From: JADJGC01 sp964576925 | GTDB taxonomy: Bacteria; Zixibacteria; MSB-5A5; CAIYYT01 | Direction of reading: 5' to 3' | Assembly (NCBI GenBank): GCA_964576925.1 | Contig: CAZNWJ010000001.1 | Coordinates: 744,001 to 808,000 of the forward strand | DNA: 64,000 bases | Shown: positions 33,367 through 41,753 of the stretch, one piece after another | Numbering within the stretch: the first letter of the stretch is position 1 | Layout: each line of letters begins with the position of its first letter | Program-made: the position numbers and the translations under genes | The notes under the pieces: generated by a model | Told to the model about the DNA's origin: nothing | The model's database searches: none | What the model saw: only the letters and a program-made list of their open reading frames with translations

Positions 33367-34061
33367 TGGAATCGCTTCTGCTGGCCCTCTCGTCTGCGGT
33401 CTGGCTCGGCATTCTAACCTCGATCAGCCCCTGCCCGCTGGCGACCAACATCGCCGCAATCTCCTACATCGGACGCCGGCTCGAGTCGCCTCGCTTGGTC
33501 CTGCTTGCAGGGTTTCTCTATACTGTGGGACGGGCACTGGCTTATGTCGCGCTCGCCTCATTACTGGTCGCTGGTGCCTTCTCAGTTCCCGAGTTGTCAC
33601 GGTTTCTCCAGAAGTATATGAATCAGTTTCTCGGACCGATCCTGGTCTTGGCCGGCATGTTCCTGCTCAACCTCCTGAGCTATACCGGCTCGGGGTCGCG
33701 GGTCACGGAGTCTCTGCAAAACCGGGTGTCGACATGGGGCCTCTGGGGTACGTTACCCCTCGGGTTCATCTTTGCCTTGTCGTTCTGCCCGGTATCGGCA
33801 GCCCTGTTCTTCGGTAGTTTAATCCCGCTGTGCCTCGAAGCCAACTCGCCGATCTCACTTCCAGTCGGCTACGGCATTGGCACTGCACTGCCGGTATTGG
33901 TGGTCGGAACTGTAATCGGTCTGAGCGTCGGGTCGATCGGAAAGGTCTTTGACACGATGACGCGCCTTGAAAAATGGGCCCGCCGCGTCACCGGTACGGT
34001 CTTTGTTCTGGTCGGGCTCTATTTGAGTCTGAAATATATCTTCAACATTCCGCTGCCGTAA
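33366..34061 (+). CDS. arsG: ArsG-like DsbD/CcdA-type membrane protein
   Basis: A 231-residue protein with about six hydrophobic helices. Cysteines typical of the CcdA/DsbD transmembrane redox domain occur in SISPCPLATNIAAISYIG and in ALSFCPVSAALFFGSL. This C-P-containing pair is the signature of ArsG-family permeases, described as exporters of aromatic aminobenzyl arsenicals; reductant transfer across the membrane is the alternative role. It follows arsF with a one-base overlap, so the two are made together. Confidence 0.76.
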   Translation: MESLLLALSSAVWLGILTSISPCPLATNIAAISYIGRRLESPRLVLLAGFLYTVGRALAYVALASLLVAGAFSVPELSRFLQKYMNQFLGPILVLAGMFLLNLLSYTGSGSRVTESLQNRVSTWGLWGTLPLGFIFALSFCPVSAALFFGSLIPLCLEANSPISLPVGYGIGTALPVLVVGTVIGLSVGSIGKVFDTMTRLEKWARRVTGTVFVLVGLYLSLKYIFNIPLP

Positions 34062-34089
34062 AACGTATTGACAACGAGGAGTTCAATAC

Positions 34090-34105
34090 TATATTTCGCC
34101 ATATA
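34090..34105 (+). promoter_or_regulatory. Short palindrome before the second arsR
   Basis: TATAT-N6-ATATA lies 8 bases before the second arsR start, in an AT-rich patch that could also serve as a -10 region. It differs from the two upstream palindromes, so a separate operator for the second regulator is possible. Confidence 0.45.
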
Positions 34106-34112
34106 ACGAATC

Positions 34113-34487
34113 ATGAGCCAGTCTATTAATCAAATCACCGACATCGCCCAGGCCCTCTCCGACGATAATCGCGTGCGGGCTCTGGTTGCCCTGCGCAAGC
34201 AAGAACTCTGCGTTTGCCAGCTCATCACGTTGCTCGATTTGGCGCCGTCCACCGTCTCCAAGCACATGACCATCCTTAAGCAGGCCGGGCTGGTCGAGAC
34301 CCGCAAGGAGGGCCGCTGGGTCTATTACCGCCTCGCGGGCACCGAAGCGCCGACTGCCGTCACGGCTGTGATCGAGTGGGTTCTCAACACCGTCGCCCGC
34401 TCGCCTGAAATCCGCGAGGACGACCGCCAGCTGCGCGAAATCCTCGCAACAGAACTGGACGAAATCTGCTGCAGGATTCGTTCGTGA
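34113..34487 (+). CDS. arsR: ArsR/SmtB family metalloregulator (second copy)
   Basis: The product is 124 residues. The winged helix is LSDDNRVRALVALRKQELCV, recognition helix APSTVSKHMTILKQAGLV, wing RKEGRWVYYRLAG. ELCVCQL carries the sensing Cys pair of ArsR. The tail ends in a vicinal Cys pair (EICCRI), a possible extra ligand. It differs clearly from the first arsR, so the two are separate lineages rather than a recent duplication. Its stop overlaps the arsC start by four bases, making a regulator-reductase-exporter unit. Confidence 0.9.
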   Translation: MSQSINQITDIAQALSDDNRVRALVALRKQELCVCQLITLLDLAPSTVSKHMTILKQAGLVETRKEGRWVYYRLAGTEAPTAVTAVIEWVLNTVARSPEIREDDRQLREILATELDEICCRIRS

Positions 34488-34918
34488 TCAGAGTTCTCTT
34501 TCTTTGCACCGGTAATTCTTGCCGCTCCCAAATGGCGGAGGGTTGGGCGCGCCACCTGAAAAGCGATACGATCGCAGCCTATTCCGCCGGCGTTGATCCG
34601 CACGGCCTGAATCCGCTGGCTGTCAAGGTTATGGCAGAAGTCGGAGTCGACATTTCGAACCACTCGTCCAAACACGTGAAAGAACTGACTTCCATCGATT
34701 TCGACTACGTCATTACGGTCTGCGATAACGCCCGCGAAAGTTGCCCCAGGTTTCCCGGAAGCGCCCAAGTCGTACATCGCAGTTTTGATGATCCCCCGTT
34801 ACTGGCGCAGGGCGCTGCCTCCGAAGAGGAAGCCCTTTCGCATTACCGCCGCGTTCGCGATGAAATCCGCGACTTCGTATTGACATTGCCGCAATCCTTG
34901 CTGGAAGGCCCAAATTGA
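34484..34918 (+). CDS. arsC: Arsenate reductase, low-molecular-weight phosphatase type
   Basis: A 144-residue protein from GTG 34484, overlapping arsR. The phosphatase loop C-x5-R is C8-TGNSC-R14 near the N-terminus. VITVCDNARESCPRFPG carries the two further cysteines of the disulfide cascade used by thioredoxin-linked ArsC (pI258 type). It reduces arsenate to arsenite, using thioredoxin as electron donor, and hands arsenite to the exporter next door. The stop overlaps the ACR3 start by one base. Confidence 0.93.
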   Translation: MIRVLFLCTGNSCRSQMAEGWARHLKSDTIAAYSAGVDPHGLNPLAVKVMAEVGVDISNHSSKHVKELTSIDFDYVITVCDNARESCPRFPGSAQVVHRSFDDPPLLAQGAASEEEALSHYRRVRDEIRDFVLTLPQSLLEGPN

Positions 34919-35991
34919 TGAGTACCGAATGCAATCCGACGCGCCGCCTCGGCTTTCTTGACCGCTTTCTGACCCTTTGGATTTTTGCCGCCATGGCGAT
35001 CGGCGTTGCAGTCGGTCATTTCTATCCAACGATTGAGGCCTTTATCAACCAGTTTCAGACCGGCACGACCAATATCCCGATTGCATTCGGCTTGATCCTG
35101 ATGATGTACCCGCCCCTGGCCAAAGTCCGTTATGAAGAACTCGGCAAGGTCTTTCGAAACTGGCGTATCCTTCTTCTGTCATTGCTGCAGAACTGGGTGA
35201 TTGGTCCAATCCTGATGTTCGCTTTGGCCACCGCCTTTCTCTCTGGATACCCCGAGTATATGACCGGTTTGATCATGATCGGCCTGGCGCGCTGCATCGC
35301 CATGGTGATCGTTTGGAATGAACTGGCTGCCGGCGACTCCGAGTACGCCGCCGGTTTGGTCGCCTTCAACAGTATCTTCCAGATCCTCTTCTACAGCTTG
35401 TATGCCTGGATCTTTATAACTGTCTTGCCTTCCTGGTTCGGCTTGCAGGGCAGCGTTGTCGAAGTTTCCATGGCCGATATCGCTGTTAGCGTGCTGATCT
35501 ACCTGGGGATCCCCTTCTTTGCGGGCATGCTTACCAGGTTTGCCTTGTTGAGACTGAAAGGGCAGGAGTGGTATCAGCGCGTCTTTGTTCCCAGGATCAG
35601 CCCCATCACATTGATCGCCCTGTTGTTCACGATCCTTGTCATGTTCAGCCTCAAGGGAAGCATGATCGTGCAGATTCCCTTTGACGTGGTCCGCATTGCC
35701 GTCCCGCTTCTGATCTACTTCGTGGTGATGTTCCTGATCAGCTTCTACATGGGGCATCGGATCGGCGCCGATTACTCCAAATCCGCCACCCTTTCATTTA
35801 CAGCCGCGAGCAACAATTTCGAACTCGCAATTGCCGTGGCTGTTGCCGTCTTTGGCGTCAATTCCGGTGTCGCCTTCGCCGCGGTGATCGGACCGCTGGT
35901 CGAAGTCCCGGTGCTCATTGGTCTGGTCAATGTCGCCCTTTATTTCCAACGCCGCTACTTCGCGGGTCGTGCGGCGCTCGACAACGTCTAA
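34918..35991 (+). CDS. acr3: ACR3 family arsenite efflux permease
   Basis: The product is 357 residues with ten hydrophobic helices. The family block MIGLARCIAMVIVWNELA is intact, including the conserved Cys needed for arsenite transport; the second signature is TLSFTAASNNFELAIAVAVA near the C-terminus. ATG 34918 overlaps the arsC stop. It exports As(III) driven by the proton gradient and completes the arsR-arsC-acr3 module. A small CCGCC/GGCGG hairpin lies between its stop and the convergent nfo gene. Confidence 0.94.
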   Translation: MSTECNPTRRLGFLDRFLTLWIFAAMAIGVAVGHFYPTIEAFINQFQTGTTNIPIAFGLILMMYPPLAKVRYEELGKVFRNWRILLLSLLQNWVIGPILMFALATAFLSGYPEYMTGLIMIGLARCIAMVIVWNELAAGDSEYAAGLVAFNSIFQILFYSLYAWIFITVLPSWFGLQGSVVEVSMADIAVSVLIYLGIPFFAGMLTRFALLRLKGQEWYQRVFVPRISPITLIALLFTILVMFSLKGSMIVQIPFDVVRIAVPLLIYFVVMFLISFYMGHRIGADYSKSATLSFTAASNNFELAIAVAVAVFGVNSGVAFAAVIGPLVEVPVLIGLVNVALYFQRRYFAGRAALDNV

Positions 35992-36012
35992 CCGCCCGCC
36001 AGGCGGAGTCTC

Positions 36013-36918
36013 TTACTTGGCTGCGGCTAGCTTGCGTAACAGCGCAAGATTGCGTTTGTCATCTTCATAGTCGTCCCCCTTCGGTGTTTCCAACAATTTC
36101 GGGATCGCTGCGAATCGTTCATCTTGCATGACAAATCTGAAGGCGTCTTTTCCGATTTCGCCCTCACCGATATGCGTATGGCGATCCACTCGCGACCCCA
36201 GCCCCTTGAGAGAATCATTCAGGTGAATCACCTTGAGATACTTCAGGCCGATCGCCTTATCGAACTGCTCGATCGTTGCAGAGTATCCCTCCTTCTTCCG
36301 AATGTCATAACCCGCGGCAAAAGCATGGCATGTGTCAAGGCAAACGCTGACACGGCTCTTGTTCTCAACCCCGGCAATCATCTCGGCGATCTGCTCGAAT
36401 GTGAATCCGAGATGCGAACCCTGGCCCGCGGTGACTTCCAGCGCAATGCGCGCTTTGCAGTCTTTGGTTTCTTCAACACACCGGTTGAGCGAATGGATGA
36501 TCTTCCGCATCCCGTACTCCGGTCCCTGATCGAGCGGTGATCCTGGGTGCAGTACAACATCGGGAATACGCAGTTGCTCGGCCCGCAATATCTCGTCCAC
36601 CAGCGCCGCCAGCGATTTGCGGTGCAGCTCTTCGCTCGGTGTCGCCAGGTTGATCAGGTAGGCCGTGTGCGAAATCACCGGCGTAATCCCGGAAGCCTCC
36701 TGAGCTTCCAGGAATCTCTCGGCCTCCGCATCAGTGGTCGGGCGTTGCTCCCAGCGATTGTTATTCTTGGTGAAAATCTGGATCGAAGTGCAGCCGGTAT
36801 TCACACCATGTTCGATCGCATTGTGCAGCCCGCCGGAGGTTGACATGTGCGCCCCCAGCAGCATCGCGCCCTGGCCCTTGACAGTAGTCTTCTTTGCAGT
36901 TGGTTTCCGTGTTGCCAT
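36013..36918 (-). CDS. nfo: Deoxyribonuclease IV (endonuclease IV)
   Basis: A 301-residue AP endonuclease that cuts DNA 5' to abasic sites in base-excision repair. Zinc-cluster residues lie in LLGAHMSTSGG, VLHPGSP, LEVTAGQG, VCLDTCHAFAAGYD, HLNDSLKGLGSRVDRHTHIG and LETP, covering the three metal ions. It has a lysine/threonine-rich N-terminal extension (MATRKPTAKKTTVKG) before the barrel starts at LLGAH; a Met just before it could be an internal start. It lies convergent to acr3 and next to an AlkD-like gene, forming a small repair neighbourhood. Confidence 0.95.
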   Translation of the reverse strand: MATRKPTAKKTTVKGQGAMLLGAHMSTSGGLHNAIEHGVNTGCTSIQIFTKNNNRWEQRPTTDAEAERFLEAQEASGITPVISHTAYLINLATPSEELHRKSLAALVDEILRAEQLRIPDVVLHPGSPLDQGPEYGMRKIIHSLNRCVEETKDCKARIALEVTAGQGSHLGFTFEQIAEMIAGVENKSRVSVCLDTCHAFAAGYDIRKKEGYSATIEQFDKAIGLKYLKVIHLNDSLKGLGSRVDRHTHIGEGEIGKDAFRFVMQDERFAAIPKLLETPKGDDYEDDKRNLALLRKLAAAK

Positions 36919-36960
36919 AATTGATTGATACGGTCATCGATCGGATTTTATCCACGGAAT

Positions 36961-37374
36961 CTATTCGACAAACAGCTCTCGTGTTTGTTCGTCAGGCACC
37001 CGGCACTCATCGAATCTGCCGAACCAGCCGTAACGCCTCTTTGCGACGAAATCGTAGAAGGGATCGCGCAGAGAGCGGGGGATAACGTAGAATACGGCGG
37101 TTAAGCGCCAAATGCCGCCCAGTGACCAGAGAATGCGCAACGCTGCCGTTGATCGCGTAGATATCCTGGCGCGCTCCAGCAGGATTACCGTCTCATGGAT
37201 GTCGATATTCGAATGACGGCCGAGTAAGCGCTGTGCCGTTGGCGACTGCAAGGCGGCAAAATGAAAGCGACGCTTCCCGTCGGCCTGGAGTACGAATTTC
37301 ACCCAGAAATTGCAGAGCTTGCAGTATCCATCGAAGAGGATTAGCCGCTCGACTCCAGTCGGCAGATCATTCAT
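36961..37374 (-). CDS. DCC family thiol-disulfide oxidoreductase-like protein (DUF393)
   Basis: The product is 137 residues. The name-giving motif D-x-x-C-x-x-C is FDGYCKLCNFWVKFV, near the N-terminus. The remainder includes FAALQSPTAQRLLG and a C-terminal YDFVAKRRYGWFGR, all usual for the family, which has a thioredoxin-like fold and no settled substrate. ATG 37374 overlaps the stop of the AlkD-like gene (ATGA), so it is translated by coupling. The longer frame to 37560 is an artefact of the upstream gene. Confidence 0.85.
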   Translation of the reverse strand: MNDLPTGVERLILFDGYCKLCNFWVKFVLQADGKRRFHFAALQSPTAQRLLGRHSNIDIHETVILLERARISTRSTAALRILWSLGGIWRLTAVFYVIPRSLRDPFYDFVAKRRYGWFGRFDECRVPDEQTRELFVE

Positions 37375-38072
37375 GGCTTCCGACGCTTTGGCTGCTTTGA
37401 CTTCAATCGTGCTCGCACTTCGGGTGATTGCAGCTCCCGCAGTGCGTTCGACCCGATCCAACGGGCTGTTTTCTCTTTGCTGTTCTTGAGCTCCCTTGCC
37501 AGTTCTACCGCTCGTTGATTCAGTATCGCATTTCGCTTGCCGATCTGTCGCAGTGCCCAATTCACTGCCTTCTTGACGAAATTGCGTTCGTCGTCAGCAT
37601 GACGTCGAATCGCCCGCAAGAACGGTTCAAAGGCAGCATCTGGAGCACCCTTGTCATGCACGGCCAGGGCGGCGATCAAAGCAAATCCGGCGCGACGGAC
37701 GAACTCCTTATCCCGCTTCGTCCACTCCACCGCCTTAATGTGCGCGAATCTCGTGTGCCTTGCCAGGTTGAAGCATAACCCGTCGGTAATGTCCCAGGAA
37801 TCGCTCTGTCCAGCCCAACGATTGAGCAGGGCAGCAGAGCTGCGCTCCGGATCGGCGATCATCGTCGCAAGGATTCTCGCTTCATGAATCTTCGTCTTCC
37901 ACAACTCCTGAGCCAGTTTGTGATCAAGGCCGACTTGCTTGGCCAGAGTTCTGATCTTTGGCACGGCAACTCCAAGCGCTTTGGCATGGGTAATGCCAAA
38001 TCCCGCCATCCGTTTGCGGTGGCCGGAGTCGGCAATCCGCTTGAGTTCGAGCAGGACTTCGATGCAATTCAT
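37371..38072 (-). CDS. DNA alkylation repair protein, AlkD-like HEAT family
   Basis: A 233-residue alpha-helical protein. It matches AlkC/AlkD-like glycosylases through GITHAKALGVAVPKIRTLAK, LWKTKIHEARILATMIADP and WDITDGLCFN. The helix pairs ERNFVKKAVNWALRQIG and TARWIGSNALREL near the end are strongly conserved in the family. AlkD-type enzymes remove N3- and N7-alkyl purines without base flipping; nfo nearby would process the resulting abasic sites. ATG 38072 lacks a good ribosome site. It is followed by the overlapping DCC gene and preceded by an O-methyltransferase gene 20 bases upstream. Confidence 0.85.
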   Translation of the reverse strand: MNCIEVLLELKRIADSGHRKRMAGFGITHAKALGVAVPKIRTLAKQVGLDHKLAQELWKTKIHEARILATMIADPERSSAALLNRWAGQSDSWDITDGLCFNLARHTRFAHIKAVEWTKRDKEFVRRAGFALIAALAVHDKGAPDAAFEPFLRAIRRHADDERNFVKKAVNWALRQIGKRNAILNQRAVELARELKNSKEKTARWIGSNALRELQSPEVRARLKSKQPKRRKP

Positions 38073-38092
38073 CGGCGATAAAGAAACAACTT

Positions 38093-38722
38093 CTATCGCT
38101 TCAGCGCCACCATTAGTCCATCGCGCAGCGGCATGAGCGAACAGAGAGCATCCGGCAAAGCGTTGCTGCTGCGGTTGAATTCCAGAATACCGGCTGTCGA
38201 GGAACTGGGGGGACTTTCCGTCAGCACTCGTCCCGACCACAACACGTTGTCGGTTACCATCACGCCGCCGCGCCGCAACTTGGGCCAGGCAATCTCCAAT
38301 GCGCGCGGATACTGCTCCTTATCAACATCGTTGAGGATGATATCGTAAGGCCCCTCGGCGCGAGCCATCGACTCCAGTGCATCCCCGCGATGCCAGCGGA
38401 TCTTGTGTCCAACAGCCGCCGCTTCGGCATGCCGTTGCCCGCGCGCGATATTGGCTTCATCCATCTCGGTGCACTCGACGGTCCCGTCCTGCTCCATCGC
38501 AGTCGCAAACCAGATCGCCGAGTACCCGTAGCCGGAGCCCATTTCAAAGACTCTCCGCGCACCCGTCAGGTGCACGAGTTGCTGCAGAAATCGCCCGACT
38601 AACGGTCCGATTATTGGAAACTTGTTGTCACGCGCGTACGATTCCATTTCAGCGAGAACCGGCGTCCGCGGCGGAGTCAGCGAGAGCAGGTACTGCTCGA
38701 GTTCGGGGGTGTGAAACGCCAT
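38093..38722 (-). CDS. O-methyltransferase, COMT-like family 3
   Basis: A 209-residue class I SAM methyltransferase. ATG 38722 has AAAGGAT upstream. Motif I is VFEMGSGYGYSAIWFA, motif II contains VECTEMDEANIARG, and the metal/catalytic region is YDIILNDVDKEQYPRALE followed by GGVMVTDNVLWSG. This matches divalent-cation-dependent O-methyltransferases acting on catechol-like or sugar hydroxyls; the acceptor is unknown. It starts the three-gene minus-strand unit with AlkD-like and DCC genes and diverges from queG. Confidence 0.88.
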   Translation of the reverse strand: MAFHTPELEQYLLSLTPPRTPVLAEMESYARDNKFPIIGPLVGRFLQQLVHLTGARRVFEMGSGYGYSAIWFATAMEQDGTVECTEMDEANIARGQRHAEAAAVGHKIRWHRGDALESMARAEGPYDIILNDVDKEQYPRALEIAWPKLRRGGVMVTDNVLWSGRVLTESPPSSSTAGILEFNRSSNALPDALCSLMPLRDGLMVALKR

Positions 38723-38841
38723 GTTGATCCTTTCAAGACATCGATTTTTCTTCTCATACTATACGGATGGCAGGGCCGAAATCCCGGAATCACCCAATAC
38801 CCCGCCTTGAACATCGCCGCACCAAGTGCTATTTTGGGAGC

Positions 38842-39807
38842 ATGGATAAGGCCGCACTGACTCGTTTCGTGAAATCCCGTATCGCCGCTGCCGGATTCGA
38901 CTCCTGTGGCATCGCCCGCGCCGAATTTCTCGAAGAGGAAGCTGCGCGCTTCGACCGTTGGCTCCGTCTCGGCAAGCACGGCAAAATGTCCTACCTCGAA
39001 AAATGGCACGACGAACGACTCGATCCGCGCCGTCTGGTCGCCGGAGCGCGCTCAATCATCTCAGTCATGCACAACTACTATACGACCCAGCAGCCCGTTG
39101 ATCCGAACGCCCCGCGTATCGCCCGCTACGCTCGGGGCAAGGACTATCACTGGGTGTTGCGCAAGAAACTCAAACGCGTTCTCCAGGAACTGCAGGAACT
39201 GATCGGGCAAGTACATGGCGAGATCTTTGTCGACTCCGGTCCGGTGCTCGAAAAGGCGTGGGCCGCTCGAGCCGGGCTTGGCTGGCAGGGAAAAAACACA
39301 CTTCTTCTCGGCGCCGAGTGCGGCAGTTTCTATTTCCTCGCGGAGCTGATCGTCGACATCGAATTGGAGTACGATCACCCGATCCAGCAGGCTTGCGGTT
39401 CCTGCCGCCGCTGCCAGGATGCCTGCCCGACCGGCGCCCTCAGCGAGCCCTGGATTCTCGATGCTCGCCGCTGCATTTCGTACTTCACAATTGAATACCA
39501 TGGGGAATTGCCCGTCGCCTTGCGCGGCAGTTTCAACAATTGGATGTTTGGTTGCGATATCTGCCAGGACGTCTGCCCGTACAACCGCAAGAGCACCCCG
39601 CAAGGCGAGCCGCGCTTTGAGCCAACCCAACAGCTTCTGGGCATGACTGTCGATGACTGGCGCAATCTGACCAGGCCGGTCTACAAGCGGCTCTTCAAGG
39701 ACACCGCCGTGACGCGCAACCGCTATCAGGGGCTCCGCCGCAATATTCGCTTTCTTCTCGGTGCCCCGGAACCTCAACCCCAGAATCCCGTTGACGAAGA
39801 GCAGTGA
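38842..39807 (+). CDS. queG: Epoxyqueuosine reductase
   Basis: The protein has 321 residues from ATG 38842. It catalyses the last step of queuosine synthesis, reducing epoxyqueuosine in tRNA with a cobalamin cofactor and two [4Fe-4S] clusters. The catalytic region is FVDSGPVLEKAWAARAGLGW. The first cluster motif is CGSCRRCQDACPTGAL and the second begins CDICQDVCPYN. The usual C-terminal HEAT extension of some orthologues is missing. The Nudix gene begins at or within a few bases of its stop, so the two are co-translated. Confidence 0.95.
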   Translation: MDKAALTRFVKSRIAAAGFDSCGIARAEFLEEEAARFDRWLRLGKHGKMSYLEKWHDERLDPRRLVAGARSIISVMHNYYTTQQPVDPNAPRIARYARGKDYHWVLRKKLKRVLQELQELIGQVHGEIFVDSGPVLEKAWAARAGLGWQGKNTLLLGAECGSFYFLAELIVDIELEYDHPIQQACGSCRRCQDACPTGALSEPWILDARRCISYFTIEYHGELPVALRGSFNNWMFGCDICQDVCPYNRKSTPQGEPRFEPTQQLLGMTVDDWRNLTRPVYKRLFKDTAVTRNRYQGLRRNIRFLLGAPEPQPQNPVDEEQ

Positions 39808-39809
39808 AG

Positions 39810-40400
39810 ATGCAGGATACCATTGCGCAAATCCGCTCCCGACTCGCAGCGCATCAGCGGCGTTCGATTTCCGGAGCCGGCCTGACACCGGCGGCCGTGC
39901 TCATGCCTCTGTTCGAGAAGAATGGCGCCGCTCACTTTCTCCTGACCTTGCGCACGCATAAAGTCGATACGCACAAAGGCCAGATCTCCTTTCCCGGAGG
40001 CGGTTGGGAAGAGGGCGACCACACGATCCGCGAAACCGCGTTGCGCGAAAGTTGCGAGGAAGTCGGCATCCAGCCGCGGGATGTGCAGATCATTGGCGAG
40101 CTTGATGACGTCATCGCTGTCAGCGACCACCTTGTCACCCCGGTAGTTGCTACGATTCCTTATCCCTACAACTTCGTTGTCAGCGAACATGAGATCGAAG
40201 AACTGGTGGAAATCCCGCTCTCCTTTTTCATGGATCTGAAGAACTGCCGTATTGAGGAGCGCTCACACCGCGGCCGGACAGTGCCCGTTTATTTCTACAA
40301 CTACGATCACCACGTCGTCTGGGGATTGACGGCCCACATAATTCGCGGCTTCCTTCAGGTTTGCTTCGACCTTCCGCACGAAGCCGCTGCCCGCACGTAA
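39810..40400 (+). CDS. Nudix hydrolase, CoA pyrophosphatase (NudL/YeaB) type
   Basis: A 196-residue protein. The Nudix box G-x5-E-x7-R-E-x2-E-E-x-G is GGGWEEGDHTIRETALRESC then EEVGI. Just before it is THKGQISFPGG, the form typical of CoA-diphosphatase NUDT7/8-like enzymes, which cleave CoA and acyl-CoA to 4'-phosphopantetheine. ATG 39810 is used with GAAGAG upstream; GTG 39804, overlapping the queG stop, is an equal alternative. A hairpin on the stop codon belongs to the convergent amidohydrolase gene. Confidence 0.88.
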   Translation: MQDTIAQIRSRLAAHQRRSISGAGLTPAAVLMPLFEKNGAAHFLLTLRTHKVDTHKGQISFPGGGWEEGDHTIRETALRESCEEVGIQPRDVQIIGELDDVIAVSDHLVTPVVATIPYPYNFVVSEHEIEELVEIPLSFFMDLKNCRIEERSHRGRTVPVYFYNYDHHVVWGLTAHIIRGFLQVCFDLPHEAAART

Positions 40401-40429
40401 AAAAAGCCGCGGTCGAGTGGACCGCGGCT
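40399..40429 (-). terminator. Intrinsic terminator of the amidohydrolase operon
   Basis: On the minus strand AGCCGCGGTC, a 5-base loop and GACCGCGGCT form a perfect 10-bp stem followed by a run of seven T (40405-40399). It lies 20 bases after the stop at 40449 and overlaps the Nudix stop codon on the other strand. Confidence 0.9.
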
Positions 40430-40448
40430 CTCGCTCTCTGAGCTTTCG

Positions 40449-41753
40449 TCAATCAACCGGGTACGATTTCTGGCGATACTTGTCGTAAAGCTGTTTATGC
40501 CGGTTGTTGAGATCCACCGCGCGGCCGTCGATGAAAGCATGCGTGACGCGCTGCGTGATCGGGTCGAGAATATCGCCATCGGAGACGATTAGCGTCGCCT
40601 TCTTGCCGACCGTCAATGATCCCAGGTCCTTTTCAACGCCGATAATCTCGGCCGCCGACAACGTCAGCGATCGCAATGCCGCCTCGCGGTCGAGCCCGAA
40701 CGCTACAGCCTGCGAGGCCTGGAACGGCAGGGAACGCGCCGCCCAGGTGGCGTATCCGTACGACAGGCAGAACTTGATACCGGCATCATGAAGAAGCTTG
40801 GGCAACTTGTACGGAGCGTCGTAGTCATCATCCTCGCGGTAGGGGAGCAATTGCACTCGCCCCAGGACCACCGGAATATTGTTGGCCTTTAGCAAGTCGG
40901 TCACCCGGTAGGCCTCGCGCCCGCCGCAGACAATGATCCGGATCCCGTGCTCCTTCGCAAAGTGCACCGCCTGTTCAATCTGTCGCGCATCGTTGGCATT
41001 GACATACACCGGCATCGACTGGTCAAAGATCGGCATCATCGCTTCCCAACGCTGGTCGATCTCCTTTTGCGTGCCGGCCTTGCGCGCCACGTAGTAGGCC
41101 TTGGCCGTGGTAAACGACTTGCGCAGGTCTTCGCGGTTCTCGGCCATTTCCTTCTTCTGCTCTTCAGCAGTCTTCTCAACCCAGGACGAAGTCGATATCG
41201 CCACCGACGGCCAGTTCAGATGCAGTGCGGCGTCAGCCTTTTCCACGCAATCTTCTCTCGTCCAGCCGTCGAACTTGATCAGGGCCGACCTTCCCGAAAT
41301 CACACCGCCTTCCGGCGCTACCACGCCCAGCAACACTCCGTTGGCGCGAACCGTCGGAATCAGTTCAGAGTCGGGATTGTACGCGACCAAAGATTGCACT
41401 TCCGGGTGCACCCGGCCCACCTCCGCGTTGTCCTTCGTGGCCCGTGCAGCCTCGATTTCCACCAGCCCCAATCCGGATGCGCCGTCAATCAAACCAGGGT
41501 ACACCCGTTTTCCCGAAACATCAATTGTCTGCGCATTGGCCGGAGCCGCGAGGTTCGCCCCAATCTGAGTGATGCGGCCATTATCGAATAGAAGATCAGT
41601 TTTCGGCAGCACCCCGTCGCTCACCGTGTAGAGATCGCCGCCTTTGAGCAGGATCGGCTGTGATTGCTTCTTGCCCGGCACATAAACATGCGCCAAAACG
41701 CTGACACCAAGTCCGAGAATCAGGGCCGCCACAACGTAGTTAGTGCTCTTCAT
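40449..41753 (-). CDS. Exported amidohydrolase-fold protein lacking the HxH metal motif
   Basis: The product is 434 residues from ATG 41753 (GGAGGGTGG upstream), overlapping the preceding gene by ATGA. An N-terminal hydrophobic segment (residues 6-23) suggests export. The beta-sandwich opening (LLKGGDLYTVSDGVLPKTDL) and the C-terminal GSLTVGKKATLIVSDGDILD are typical of imidazolonepropionase-like amidohydrolases. At the first metal site the family's D-x-H-x-H is replaced: VYPGLIDGASGLGLVE has no histidines. It may therefore be non-catalytic or a partner subunit of the protein encoded just upstream. Confidence 0.82.
   Translation of the reverse strand: MKSTNYVVAALILGLGVSVLAHVYVPGKKQSQPILLKGGDLYTVSDGVLPKTDLLFDNGRITQIGANLAAPANAQTIDVSGKRVYPGLIDGASGLGLVEIEAARATKDNAEVGRVHPEVQSLVAYNPDSELIPTVRANGVLLGVVAPEGGVISGRSALIKFDGWTREDCVEKADAALHLNWPSVAISTSSWVEKTAEEQKKEMAENREDLRKSFTTAKAYYVARKAGTQKEIDQRWEAMMPIFDQSMPVYVNANDARQIEQAVHFAKEHGIRIIVCGGREAYRVTDLLKANNIPVVLGRVQLLPYREDDDYDAPYKLPKLLHDAGIKFCLSYGYATWAARSLPFQASQAVAFGLDREAALRSLTLSAAEIIGVEKDLGSLTVGKKATLIVSDGDILDPITQRVTHAFIDGRAVDLNNRHKQLYDKYRQKSYPVD

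Noticed and set aside
32637..34061. Cytochrome c biogenesis (CcdA/thioredoxin) cluster
   Set aside because: No cytochrome, heme lyase or CcmG-type gene is present, and the surrounding arsR, arsC and acr3 genes favour an arsenic role.
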